From positions 1 through 12,990 of the forward strand of contig JBNKWA010000060.1 of NCBI GenBank assembly GCA_050299555.1: a stretch of 12,990 nucleotides of DNA. The letters are read 5' to 3'. Below, piece after piece: positions 1 through 6,744 of this stretch. The notes under the pieces were generated by a model. That model worked only from the letters and a program-made list of their open reading frames with translations. It made no database searches and was not told the DNA's origin. Numbering within the stretch: the stretch's first letter is position 1; each line of letters opens with the position of its first letter. The translations under genes were made by a program, and so were the position numbers. This DNA comes from JBNKWA01 sp050299555 (GTDB lineage: Bacteria; Pseudomonadota; Alphaproteobacteria; Rhodobacterales; Rhodobacteraceae).

Positions 1-773
1 GCATTGGAGACGTTGAGCGAGCCGAATTGGCCGGCAGCGCCGATCCGGGCCAGCACGTCGCAGGTCTCGCCGGTCAGCATCCGCATGCCCGGCCCCTCGG
101 CGCCCAGCACCAGCGCCAGCGGACGGCCGGGCAAGACCGCCACGGCATCCTCCAGCAGCGTTTCGGCAGTGCCGTCGAGGCCGATCACCGCATAGCCCAT
201 GTCGCGCAGTGCCAGCATGGCGCGGGCGAGGTTCGGCACCCTGAGATAGGGCTGCCGCTCCAGCGCACCCGAGGCCGCCTTGGCCAGCGCCCCGGTCTCG
301 GGCGCCGAATGGCGCTGCGGGGCGATCACGGCGCGGGCGCCGAAGACCTCGGCCGAGCGCAGGACGGCGCCGACATTGTGCGGGTCGGTGACGCGGTCGA
401 GCATCAGCACCAGCGGCGCCTCGCCCTTGGGGGCGCAGACCTCGGACAGCGAGCCCCAGTCCAGGGGGCGGACCTCGAGCGCCGCACCCTGATGGACGCT
501 CGACGGATCGAGCGGGGCCGGGAAGTCGCGCGGGTCGGCCATCTCCGGGGTCATGCCGCTGGCGGCAATGGCCTCGGCCAGGCGGTCGGCGGCATTGCGG
601 GTCGCGATCAGCCGCAGCCGCTGCCGGGCGGGGTTCTGCAATGCATCGGCGACGGCGTGGATGCCGAACAGCCAGACGGTGCCGCTGGCGCCGGCCGCGC
701 GCGCCCGGTCCTTGGCGACGGCCCAGGCCGGCTTGCCGCCGGGTTTTCGCCTGCTGTGCTTCGGTTCCGCCAT
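1..773 (-). CDS. rlmB: 23S rRNA 2'-O-methyltransferase RlmB-like (TrmH/SpoU family), 3' end cut by window
   Basis: The encoded protein is predicted to transfer a methyl group from S-adenosylmethionine to a ribose 2'-OH, by family the universally conserved G2251 of 23S rRNA. Read on the minus strand from ATG at 773, 257 codons are visible. A basic N-terminal tail of about 30 residues is followed by a substrate-binding domain (start WLFGIHAV) and the knotted SpoU methylase domain. The three SpoU motifs are present: motif 1 with DPHNVGAVLRSAEVFGA, motif 2 LVLGAEGPGM, and motif 3 FGSLNVSNA, which falls exactly at the window edge. Only the last roughly 10-15 residues should be missing. The start was chosen because it is the first ATG in frame and gives a family-typical length; the Shine-Dalgarno is weak. 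It is divergent from the tRNA gene. Other SpoU subfamilies (TrmH, RlmB-like) are possible, but the substrate-binding domain favours RlmB. Confidence 0.9.
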   Translation of the reverse strand, partial: MAEPKHSRRKPGGKPAWAVAKDRARAAGASGTVWLFGIHAVADALQNPARQRLRLIATRNAADRLAEAIAASGMTPEMADPRDFPAPLDPSSVHQGAALEVRPLDWGSLSEVCAPKGEAPLVLMLDRVTDPHNVGAVLRSAEVFGARAVIAPQRHSAPETGALAKAASGALERQPYLRVPNLARAMLALRDMGYAVIGLDGTAETLLEDAVAVLPGRPLALVLGAEGPGMRMLTGETCDVLARIGAAGQFGSLNVSN

Positions 774-836
774 GGCGGCGAGCCATGGCACGCCGGCGCC
801 CCCGCTGCAAGCGGCGGCAGTGCCCGGACAAGAGAG

Positions 837-865
837 TTGACGCCTCCCGCCCCCTTCAATATTGA
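837..865 (+). promoter_or_regulatory. Probable sigma-70 promoter of tRNA-Tyr
   Basis: TTGACG (837-842) and TATTGA (860-865) are separated by exactly 17 bp and lie about 10 bp upstream of the first tRNA base. The -35 matches the consensus at five of six positions; the -10 matches only at its first three bases. This is the only clear promoter-like pair between the divergent rlmB and tRNA genes. The placement predicts a very short 5' leader. It is inferred from sequence only. Confidence 0.55.
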
Positions 866-875
866 GCACCGCGTC

Positions 876-959
876 GGGCGACGTGCTGCAAGGTGCGGCA
901 GCGGACTGTAACTCCGCCGAGGTTTCTCATGCCTGGTTCGATTCCAGGGTCGCCCACCA
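876..959 (+). tRNA. tRNA-Tyr (anticodon GTA), class II, encoded CCA, atypical D arm
   Basis: The gene folds into a cloverleaf with a perfect 7-bp acceptor stem (GGGCGAC 876-882 with GTCGCCC 949-955). It has a perfect 5-bp anticodon stem (901-905 with 913-917), loop CTGTAAC with GTA at 908-910, and a perfect T stem CCTGG/CCAGG with loop TTCGATT. Discriminator A956 is followed by an encoded CCA. The 14-nt variable region (918-931) can form a GAG/CTC mini-stem, as expected for bacterial tRNA-Tyr, and G1-C72 plus A73 also fit tyrosine identity. The D arm is odd: stem GCTG/CGGC (one T-G pair) closes a loop CAAGGTG. Base 8 is G rather than U, position 14 is C rather than A, and position 21 is G rather than A. 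Position 38 is C instead of the usual A. It is either a divergent second tRNA-Tyr or a lineage-specific form. Confidence 0.88.
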
Positions 960-971
960 TTTCCCCCCGGT

Positions 972-2330
972 TCAGCCGATGAACACCGAGGCCTTCGGGT
1001 AGCGCACCCGGGGCGGGCGCCGGGTGGCGAGGAAGAAGCCGATCGTCAGGGGCCCGATGCGGCCGAAATACATCATCGCGATGATCACCGCGCGGCCGAC
1101 CGAATCGAGTTCCATCGTTTCGCCGCGGGTCAGGCCGACGGTGCCGAGCGCCGAGGCGACCTCGAAGCTGAGGTCGAGGAACTCGCCGTCATGGGCGAGG
1201 GCGAGGGCGAAGATGCTGGTGACCAGCAGCACCAGCGACAGGGTGGTGAGCGCCAGCACCTTCATAACCTGCTCGGGGTCGAGGCTGCGGCCGAAAAGGC
1301 TGATCGTGGCCTGACGGCGGAAAAACGCGATGGTGGCGAGGATCAGCACCATCACCGTGGTGACCTTGATGCCGCCGGCGGTCGAGGCGGGCCCGGCGCC
1401 GATGACCATGAACGAGATCACGATCAGCGCGGTCGCATCGTGCATCTGGCCAAGATCGAGGGTGTTGAAACCGGCGGTGCGCGGGCTGACCGACTGGAAC
1501 CAGGCCAGCCACAGCCGGTCGCCCCAGGCCGGATAGCGGGCGAGGGTGCCGGGATTGTGCCATTCCAGCACAGCGATGGCCACGAAGCCCCAGAGCGACA
1601 GGATCAGGGTGCCGACCAGCATCATCTTGGTGTGCAGCGAATACTTGCGCCAGACCCGGGTCCGGCCGATGTCGAGCAGCACCGCATAGCCGAGCCCGCC
1701 AAGGATGAAGAGCGCCGGGATCACCACGTTGATTATCGGATTTGTGGCGAACCCGGTCAGATTGTCCGGATAAAGCGCCATGCCGGCATTGTTGAACGCC
1801 GAGACGGCATGAAAGAGTGCATGCCAGATCCCGGTTTCCCAGCCATGGGCAGGGACAAAGACTGTCGCAAGCGCCGCCGCCCCGATCAGCTCGATGGTGA
1901 TCGCAAGGCGCGCGATCCGGAAGGCGAAGTCCACCAGGTCGTGCAGGTTGGTGCGGTCGAGATCCTCGCGCAGGACGTGCTGGTGTCCGAGCCGGATCGG
2001 CAGTCCCAGCGAGACCAGCACCAGCACCGCGAAGGTCATCAGCCCGAGGCCGCCGAGCTGGATCAGCACCAGCAGCACCGCCTCGCCGAACAGGGTAAAG
2101 CTCTGCCCCGGGTCGATGACGACAAGGCCGGTGACGGTCACCGCCGAGGCGGCGGTGAAAAGCGCCTCGCCCCAGCTTACCGGCAGCTCGTGGGCGAAGG
2201 GCACCTTCAGAAGCAGCGTGCCGAGGCCGATAAGCGCAAGATAGAGCAGGGCAAGAAACGCCGGCGGCGGCAGGCGGACCGCCAGCGAGCGCCAGTCACC
2301 CAGGCGCGGAAAGCGGCGGTTGCGGGCCAT
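972..2330 (-). CDS. ktrB: KtrB/TrkH-type potassium transporter, membrane subunit
   Basis: This 452-aa inner-membrane protein forms the ion pathway of a Ktr/Trk K+ uptake system. The four-fold repeat of the superfamily of K+ transporters is visible through its four filter loops: TVTGL (65-69), FNNAG (179-183), RTAGF (284-288) and GTVGL (396-400). The third repeat carries the glycine/alanine-rich intramembrane gate GAGPASTAGG (311-320). The length matches KtrB (about 450) better than TrkH (about 480). The ATG at 2330 was chosen over the longer open frame because it starts just before the first hydrophobic segment and leaves a 19-bp gap after ktrA; an upstream start would overlap ktrA. The gene is downstream of and probably cotranscribed with ktrA. 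It ends 12 bp from the convergent tRNA, with no obvious terminator between them. Confidence 0.93.
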   Translation of the reverse strand: MARNRRFPRLGDWRSLAVRLPPPAFLALLYLALIGLGTLLLKVPFAHELPVSWGEALFTAASAVTVTGLVVIDPGQSFTLFGEAVLLVLIQLGGLGLMTFAVLVLVSLGLPIRLGHQHVLREDLDRTNLHDLVDFAFRIARLAITIELIGAAALATVFVPAHGWETGIWHALFHAVSAFNNAGMALYPDNLTGFATNPIINVVIPALFILGGLGYAVLLDIGRTRVWRKYSLHTKMMLVGTLILSLWGFVAIAVLEWHNPGTLARYPAWGDRLWLAWFQSVSPRTAGFNTLDLGQMHDATALIVISFMVIGAGPASTAGGIKVTTVMVLILATIAFFRRQATISLFGRSLDPEQVMKVLALTTLSLVLLVTSIFALALAHDGEFLDLSFEVASALGTVGLTRGETMELDSVGRAVIIAMMYFGRIGPLTIGFFLATRRPPRVRYPKASVFIG

Positions 2331-2349
2331 GGCGCGGGATCGCCCGGGC

Positions 2350-3012
2350 CTAGAGGCTGTCGCTGAAGGCGCGCAGCGCCGGCCGCCGCCCCAGAAGCAG
2401 CAGCTTGTCGTCGGTGGCAAGCTCCGGGTCGTCCGCCTCGGTGCCGACGAATTCCGATCCGCGCATCACGCCGAGCAGGCGGATCTCGAACTTGTCCATC
2501 AGCTTCAGCGCGCTGACCCGCCGTCCGGCCAGGTATTCGGGTGCCAGGATGTTGACCACGTGAAAGCCGTTGCCGAGGCTGACATAGTCGCGCAGGAGCG
2601 GGTTGTTCAGCATCTGCGCGATGTGCTGGCCGAGTTCCTGCTCGGGCTGGACGACGCGGGTCACGCTGAGCTTGGACAGGATGCGGTGGTGGGTGCGGCT
2701 CATCGCCTTGGCCCAGATCGTCTCCACCCCCAGGAGGCGCACGTTCATCACCGCCATGATGCTGGCCTCGAGGTTGGTGCCGATCCCGACCACGGCGACG
2801 GTGCACTGGTCGACCCCGGCGTCGCGCAGGGCCTGCTCGTCGCGGGCATCGGCAATCACCGTGTGCGAAAGCTCGTCCGCCAGCGCGTTGACCGGGCCCT
2901 CGGCGCAGTCGATGCCGATCACCTCGTTGCCGAACCGCGCCAGTTCGGTCGCCACCGTGGTCCCGAAGCTGCCGAGCCCGATCACCGCAAAGGTTCTCGA
3001 CTTGCCTGCCAT
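2350..3012 (-). CDS. ktrA: KtrA-type K+ uptake regulator (single RCK protein)
   Basis: A 220-aa cytoplasmic protein that forms the nucleotide-gated ring regulating KtrB. The N-terminal RCK_N Rossmann fold starts with GLGSFG (12-17) and ends its second strand with the acidic D35 (VIGID), the classic dinucleotide-binding signature. A C-terminal RCK_C domain covers roughly residues 135-218. There is a single RCK unit, so it is KtrA-like rather than the double-length TrkA. The start ATG at 3012 is preceded on the minus strand by GGGAG about 9 nt upstream. It is the first gene of a ktrA-ktrB operon, divergent from the urease cluster across a 202-bp intergenic region. Ligand (ATP/ADP or NAD(H)) cannot be decided from sequence alone. 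Confidence 0.93.
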   Translation of the reverse strand: MAGKSRTFAVIGLGSFGTTVATELARFGNEVIGIDCAEGPVNALADELSHTVIADARDEQALRDAGVDQCTVAVVGIGTNLEASIMAVMNVRLLGVETIWAKAMSRTHHRILSKLSVTRVVQPEQELGQHIAQMLNNPLLRDYVSLGNGFHVVNILAPEYLAGRRVSALKLMDKFEIRLLGVMRGSEFVGTEADDPELATDDKLLLLGRRPALRAFSDSL

Positions 3013-3065
3013 GATCCGTCGCTCCCGCAGGGACTGATGCCGTCCGCCACGGGGGGCCTTGTAAG

Positions 3066-3107
3066 CCGCGGGAACGGCGGCGGCAATCCGCCGCCGCTCT
3101 GACGCGG
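3066..3107. repeat. Perfect GC-rich hairpin in the ktrA/ureD divergent intergenic region
   Basis: CGGCGGCGG (3075-3083) and CCGCCGCCG (3088-3096) form a perfect 9-bp stem around the loop CAAT. An outer 5-bp stem pairs CCGCG (3066-3070) with CGCGG (3103-3107). A T6 run starts only about 23 bp after the inner stem, so it is a poor intrinsic terminator, and both neighbours are transcribed away from it. It could be an extragenic palindrome or a barrier between divergent promoters. Function is unknown. Confidence 0.5.
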
Positions 3108-3166
3108 CCGCGGTGCCTGTTTTTTGGGCGGCGGTGGCGGGCCGTGCCCCAGGCGGCGCTTCTGGC

Positions 3167-3196
3167 TTGCCGCCGGCGGGCGGCCGCCGCTAGCCT
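3167..3196 (+). promoter_or_regulatory. Candidate promoter of the urease operon (weak)
   Basis: TTGCCG (3167-3172) and TAGCCT (3191-3196) are 18 bp apart, with transcription predicted to start just before the ureD Shine-Dalgarno. The same hexamer type and spacing occurs before the exonuclease gene at 11867-11896. The match is weak in this GC-rich background, so it is a suggestion only. Confidence 0.25.
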
Positions 3197-3214
3197 GCCG
3201 CCGAAGGGGTCAGG

Positions 3215-4069
3215 ATGCTGGACGCAAGAGTGGATCGCCACGACTCGGCCGGGCGGGATGGTGCGCCGGCAGCGGCGCAGCGTGCCCGGGGAAGCCTGCG
3301 GCTGGGCTTTCGCGGCGCCGATGGCCGCACGCGGCTGGCCGACCTCTATCAGGCCGGGGCGCTGAAGGCACTGTTCCCGCGCGGCGATGGCGACCCAGAG
3401 GCGGTGGTCTTGAACACCGCCGGCGGGCTGACCGGCGGCGACCAGATGGACCTCAAGCTGGATCTGGCACCGGCGGCCCGGGCGACGCTGACCACCCAGG
3501 CCTGCGAGCGCATCTATCGTAGCGCCGGCGGCGATGCGCGGGTGTCGGCCGCTGTCGGCCTCGGCGCCGGTGCGCGGCTGGGCTGGCTGCCGCAGCCGAC
3601 GATCCTGTTCGACGGCGGCAGGCTGGCCCGGCGGCTGGATATCGACATGGCCGCCGATGCCACGCTCACCGCGGTGGAAACGGTGATCCTGGGCCGTGCC
3701 GCCATGGGCGAGGCGGTGGCCCGCGGTGCACTGACCGACCGCTGGCGGGTGCGCCGGGCCGGGCGGCTGGTCTGGGCCGACACGCTGCGGCTGGGGCCGG
3801 ACTGGGCGGCGCTCGGCAATCCGGCGCTGCTGGGGCCGGCCCGGGCGATGGCGAGCCTGATCCACGTCGCGCCCGATGCCGAGGCGGCCCTGCCGGGCCT
3901 GCGCGCCACGCTGACCTTGCATGGCGCCGTCACCGCCGGCGCCTCGGCCTGGAACGGGCTGGTTGCCTGCCGCCTCGTCTCCGACGATGCTCAGCCGCTG
4001 CTGGCGGCGCTGGCCGCAATCCTGACAACCCTGCGCGGCGCCCCGCCGCCCGCCGTCTGGCGCCTTTGA
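3215..4069 (+). CDS. ureD: Urease accessory protein UreD
   Basis: UreD (UreH) is the scaffold that binds apo-urease and, with UreF and UreG, allows nickel delivery and lysine carbamylation at the active site. The 284-aa product has the family core: LNTAGGLTGGDQ near residue 67, TTQACERIYRS near 92, and WLPQPTILFDG near 123. It also has the mid-domain run of beta-strand repeats and a WNGLV segment near the C-terminus. Length is typical (about 270-290). The ATG at 3215 is preceded by AAGGGG (3204-3209), a good ribosome binding site. It opens the cluster, 13 bp before ureA, so the two are surely cotranscribed. The N-terminal 25 residues are charged and variable, as usual in this family. Confidence 0.95.
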   Translation: MLDARVDRHDSAGRDGAPAAAQRARGSLRLGFRGADGRTRLADLYQAGALKALFPRGDGDPEAVVLNTAGGLTGGDQMDLKLDLAPAARATLTTQACERIYRSAGGDARVSAAVGLGAGARLGWLPQPTILFDGGRLARRLDIDMAADATLTAVETVILGRAAMGEAVARGALTDRWRVRRAGRLVWADTLRLGPDWAALGNPALLGPARAMASLIHVAPDAEAALPGLRATLTLHGAVTAGASAWNGLVACRLVSDDAQPLLAALAAILTTLRGAPPPAVWRL

Positions 4070-4082
4070 CCGGAGACTGCCC

Positions 4083-4385
4083 ATGAACCTGACCCCGCGC
4101 GAAAAGGACAAGCTGCTGGTGTCGCTGGCTGCCATGGTGGCGCGGTCGCGGCTTGAGCGCGGCGTCAAGCTGAACCACCCCGAAGCCATTGCGCTGATTA
4201 CCGATTACGTGGTCGAGGGCGCCCGCGACGGGCGCAGTGTCGCCGACCTGATGAGCGCCGGCGCCACCGTGGTCTCGCGCGATCAGGTCATGGAGGGCAT
4301 CGCCGAGATGATCCACGAGGTGCAGGTCGAGGCGACGTTTCCCGACGGCACCAAGCTGGTCACCGTCCACCAGCCGATCCGCTGA
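4083..4385 (+). CDS. ureA: Urease gamma subunit UreA
   Basis: The smallest of the three structural subunits of bacterial urease, which hydrolyses urea to ammonia and carbamate in a (UreABC)3 complex. At 100 aa it is exactly the family length. It has the conserved start MNLTPREKDKLLVSLAAMVA, the LNHPEAIALITDYVVEGARDG segment in the middle, and the C-terminal VQVEATFPDGTKLVTVHQPI. GGAG (4072-4075) lies 7 nt before the ATG. It is separate from UreB rather than fused, as in most Proteobacteria. Unusually, two extra genes lie between it and ureB. Confidence 0.97.
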   Translation: MNLTPREKDKLLVSLAAMVARSRLERGVKLNHPEAIALITDYVVEGARDGRSVADLMSAGATVVSRDQVMEGIAEMIHEVQVEATFPDGTKLVTVHQPIR

Positions 4386-4399
4386 AAGAGAGGGACTCA

Positions 4400-4567
4400 A
4401 TGCGCATCTTCACCACCACCTGCCTCGCCCTGGCGCTGCCCGGTGCGGCCTTCGCCCATGACCTCGGCCACGCGCATGTGCATGCCGAAGGATCCACGGC
4501 CGGCCTTGTCGCCATCCTGACCCTTGCGGCGGCCGGGCTGGCCATGGCCTGGAAGGCGCTGCGGTGA
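4400..4567 (+). CDS. Small His-rich exported/membrane peptide in urease operon
   Basis: This 55-aa ORF starts 14 bp after ureA with a good ribosome binding site (AGAGGGA) before the ATG. The N-terminus is a signal peptide with likely cleavage at AFA|H (after residue 19). The mature N-terminus is His-rich: HDLGHAHVHAEG, with His at positions 20, 24, 26 and 28. One C-terminal hydrophobic helix (about residues 34-50) ends in WKALR. The predicted product is a tiny envelope protein with periplasmic metal-ligating residues. The start resembles the first residues of HupE/UreJ nickel permeases, which also mature to an AH..GH motif, and short Rhodobacterales proteins of the DUF6732 type (from memory). 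A role in nickel capture for urease is inference. It is not a truncated UreJ, since no further transmembrane segments follow. Confidence 0.75.
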   Translation: MRIFTTTCLALALPGAAFAHDLGHAHVHAEGSTAGLVAILTLAAAGLAMAWKALR

Positions 4568-4637
4568 TCTCAGTGCTGCCGGCAGGCGCCGCGTTCCGGG
4601 ACGGCAGCGGCCTTGCCGCCCCTTGCCGGCCGGCCCG

Positions 4638-5198
4638 ATGACCGCCAGCGATCACGCCCGGATCGCCTTCGCCGCGGACCTCGCTGCACGCTCGCATTCC
4701 GGCCAGTATCGCAAGGGCAGGGCCCGGCATCCTTACGTCAATCATCCGTGCGCGGTCGCGGCCCTGGTTGCCGCGGCCGGGGCGGATGCCGACACCATCA
4801 TTGCAGCCCTGCTGCACGATACGGTCGAAGACACCGAGGTCACGCTGGAGAAGATCCGCGGTGACTTCGGCGATCGCGTCGCGGCGCTGGTCGAGGACCT
4901 GACCTCGCCGGCCGCATGGGACGACCAGCCGCTTGAACAGAAGAAGCGCCGGCAGGCCGAGCATATCGCGGGCTGTCCGCCCGCGGCGCGCCTGGTCAAG
5001 CTGGCCGACCAGATTTCCAACCTGCGCGACCTGCGCGAGGGACTTGACGACTACCCGCCGTCTCGCTCGGCCATCTACCTCGAAGGTGCACGCGCCATTG
5101 CCGCCAACTGTGCCGGCCTGTCGCCGATGCTCGACGCGGCGTTTGAGGATGCAGCGGCGCGGCTTGGCGCCACGCTTCAATCGGAGACCCGACCATGA
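4638..5198 (+). CDS. HD-domain (p)ppGpp 3'-pyrophosphohydrolase-like protein (MESH1/SpoT-hydrolase type)
   Basis: This 186-aa stand-alone HD hydrolase has the size and residue pattern of small alarmone hydrolases, which remove the 3' pyrophosphate of ppGpp with Mn2+. Visible ligands are H36 in YVNHP, H60-D61 and E64-D65 in LLHDTVED, and D124 with N128 in KLADQISNLRD. These match the MESH1/SpoT HDxxED signature almost position for position. No synthetase, TGS or ACT domain is present. The ATG at 4638 gives the family-typical N-terminus; the ribosome binding site is poor and 70 bp separate it from the preceding peptide gene. Its stop overlaps the ureB start (ATGA), so the two are translationally coupled. 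Another nucleotide or pyrophosphate substrate is possible. Confidence 0.85.
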   Translation: MTASDHARIAFAADLAARSHSGQYRKGRARHPYVNHPCAVAALVAAAGADADTIIAALLHDTVEDTEVTLEKIRGDFGDRVAALVEDLTSPAAWDDQPLEQKKRRQAEHIAGCPPAARLVKLADQISNLRDLREGLDDYPPSRSAIYLEGARAIAANCAGLSPMLDAAFEDAAARLGATLQSETRP

Positions 5199-5500
5199 TC
5201 CCTGGAGAAGTCCTGCCCGCCAAGGGTAGCATCACACTCAACGCCGATCGCCAGGCGGTCACGCTGACCGTGGCCAATACCGGCGATCGGCCGGTGCAGG
5301 TGGGCAGCCATTTCCACTTTGCTGAGACCAACGTCGCGCTCGACTTCGACCGCGGGGCGGCGCAGGGAATGCGCCTCGACATAGCCGCCGGAACGGCAGT
5401 GCGGTTCGAGCCGGGACAGAAGCGCGAGGTTGCGCTGATTCCCTTCGGCGGAGCACGCCGTGTCTTCGGCTTCAACGGCAAGGTAATGGGAGCACTTTGA
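5195..5500 (+). CDS. ureB: Urease beta subunit UreB
   Basis: Structural subunit of urease, 101 aa, the normal length. It shows the conserved start MIPGEVLPAKGSITLN, the VGSHFHFAETN segment that packs near the active-site flap of UreC, the RLDIAAGTAVRFEPGQ strand, and the C-terminal GGARRVFGFNGKVMG. The start overlaps the stop of the HD-hydrolase gene by ATGA. The next gene starts 2 bp after its stop. Everything needed for assembly with UreA and UreC appears intact. Confidence 0.97.
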   Translation: MIPGEVLPAKGSITLNADRQAVTLTVANTGDRPVQVGSHFHFAETNVALDFDRGAAQGMRLDIAAGTAVRFEPGQKREVALIPFGGARRVFGFNGKVMGAL

Positions 5501-5502
5501 AG

Positions 5503-5820
5503 ATGACCAGGGCACCGACGCCGAACGACCTTTGGCGGGTCGGCTATTCCTACTGGCGCATGATGACCGAGGCGCAGGCGGTCGTGGCGATGCGGCTCTG
5601 GGGCATGGCTGGCCTCTGGCGCGTCGATCCCGGCGAAAACCGGCGCATGGTCGCGGAAAAGCCTGGCGCCTTCCTCGCCTCGGGACTTGCGGCGGCGCGG
5701 GCCACCGCTGCCGGCAAGCGCCCCGACCAGATCGCCGCCGCGGCGGTGCGGCCCCTCAGGCGCAAGACCGGCGCCAACAGCCGCCGGCTGGCGCAGCGTG
5801 GTCCGCGGCTGCCCGGCTAG
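5503..5820 (+). CDS. 105-aa phasin-like protein of unknown function in urease operon
   Basis: The ORF starts at ATG 5503, 2 bp after ureB, with GGGAG (5488-5492) inside the end of ureB as ribosome binding site; a TTG 6 bp earlier is less likely. The N-terminal half is predicted to be amphipathic helix rich in Trp and Met (LWRVGYSYWRMMTEAQAVVAMRL). The C-terminal half is Ala-rich then strongly basic and ends RRLAQRGPRLPG. There are no membrane segments, cysteines or catalytic motifs. The layout recalls small phasin-like or so-called antifreeze-annotated proteins of Rhodobacterales (from memory), in which a helix with EAQ.V..MR is common. I cannot assign a function. It is 98 bp upstream of the cyclase gene. 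Confidence 0.75.
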   Translation: MTRAPTPNDLWRVGYSYWRMMTEAQAVVAMRLWGMAGLWRVDPGENRRMVAEKPGAFLASGLAAARATAAGKRPDQIAAAAVRPLRRKTGANSRRLAQRGPRLPG

Positions 5821-5918
5821 CATCTCGGGCGGCTTGACCGACTCGCGCCAACGGCGTTCGATGCAGGCGACAACAGGGGCGCCGGTGCGCGGTCGGTGGC
5901 CGACAGGAGGGAAAAGCC

Positions 5919-6737
5919 ATGTGCCATGCTTGCGTGATGGAAGCGGTCAAGAAGGGAATGCTGTCGCGGCGCGACCTGTTCCGGGGCAGCGCGGCGCTGG
6001 CGGCGCCGGCGGTGGCGGCCGGGCTCGGCCTCGGGGCGCGGGCGGCCATGGCCCAGACCTCGGGCAAGGTGGTCGATCTGACCCATCCCTATGATGGCGA
6101 CTTCCCGACCTTCGACGGCAATCCGGGCATCCTCTACGAGACTTCGGTGGATTTCGCCACCAACGGCTACCAGATCTGGAAGCTGACCATCTTCGAGCAC
6201 ACCGGCACCCATATCGACGCGCCGCTGCACTTCACCGCCGACGGCACCTCGGTGGCCGAACTGGCGCCGGAAAGCCTGGTCTGTCCGCTCTGCGTGGTGG
6301 ACATCAAGGCCAAGGCCATGGACGACGCCAACGCCATGGTGATGAAGGAGGATATCGACGCCTGGATCAGCGCCAACGGCGAGATTCCGGCCGGCGCCTG
6401 CGTGGCCATGAACTCGGGCTGGGCGGACAAGCTCGGCACCGCCGCCTTCCGCAACACCGATGACGGCGCCCTGGCCTTCCCGGGCTTCTCCAAGGAGGCG
6501 ACCGACTACCTGGCCGAACTCGATGCCGCCTGCATCGCCGTCGACACGCTGTCGCTCGACCCCGGCAACTCGGCCGATTTCGCGGTGCATTTCTCGTGGC
6601 TGCCGGGCGGCCGCTATGGCATCGAGAACGTGGCCAATCTCGACATGGTGCCGGCGGCCGGCGGCATGATCGTGGTCGGTGCGCCGAAGCACGCCAACGG
6701 CACCGGCGGCCCGGCGCGGCTGATGGCGCTGGTCTGA
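5919..6737 (+). CDS. Tat-exported cyclase-family metal hydrolase (kynurenine formamidase/isatin hydrolase fold)
   Basis: This 272-aa protein belongs to the cyclase family (PF04199), whose members hydrolyse amides or cyclic imides with a zinc or manganese centre. The metal motif HTGTHIDAPLHF supplies H94, H98, D100 and H104. H224 (FAVHFSW) and E236 (YGIENV) lie 12 residues apart, the same spacing as the catalytic His/Glu pair of KynB. The N-terminus holds a CHAC motif and then a twin-arginine signal (SRRDLFRG, R17-R18, hydrophobic stretch, AMA|Q after 45), so the mature enzyme should act in the periplasm. AGGAGGG (5905-5911) lies 7 nt before the ATG. The substrate is unknown: kynurenine pathway genes are absent nearby, so kynB is not assigned. 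A cyclase inside a urease operon suggests an amide or ureide substrate, which is inference. Confidence 0.88.
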   Translation: MCHACVMEAVKKGMLSRRDLFRGSAALAAPAVAAGLGLGARAAMAQTSGKVVDLTHPYDGDFPTFDGNPGILYETSVDFATNGYQIWKLTIFEHTGTHIDAPLHFTADGTSVAELAPESLVCPLCVVDIKAKAMDDANAMVMKEDIDAWISANGEIPAGACVAMNSGWADKLGTAAFRNTDDGALAFPGFSKEATDYLAELDAACIAVDTLSLDPGNSADFAVHFSWLPGGRYGIENVANLDMVPAAGGMIVVGAPKHANGTGGPARLMALV

Positions 6738-6744
6738 GGGACAA

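Noticed and set aside
27..911. Long plus-strand open frame opposite rlmB
   Set aside because: It is the antisense shadow of a clear SpoU methyltransferase gene in GC-rich DNA, has Arg/Gly/His-rich composition, and runs into the tRNA.
960..995. Possible terminator between tRNA-Tyr and ktrB
   Set aside because: The imperfect TTCA/TGAA repeat lies inside the ktrB end and has no T run, so I do not call a terminator.
2207..4189. 660-codon minus-strand open frame across ktrA and ureD
   Set aside because: It overlaps three well-identified genes on both strands and has low-complexity Arg/Gln/Gly composition without any domain; an artefact of high GC.
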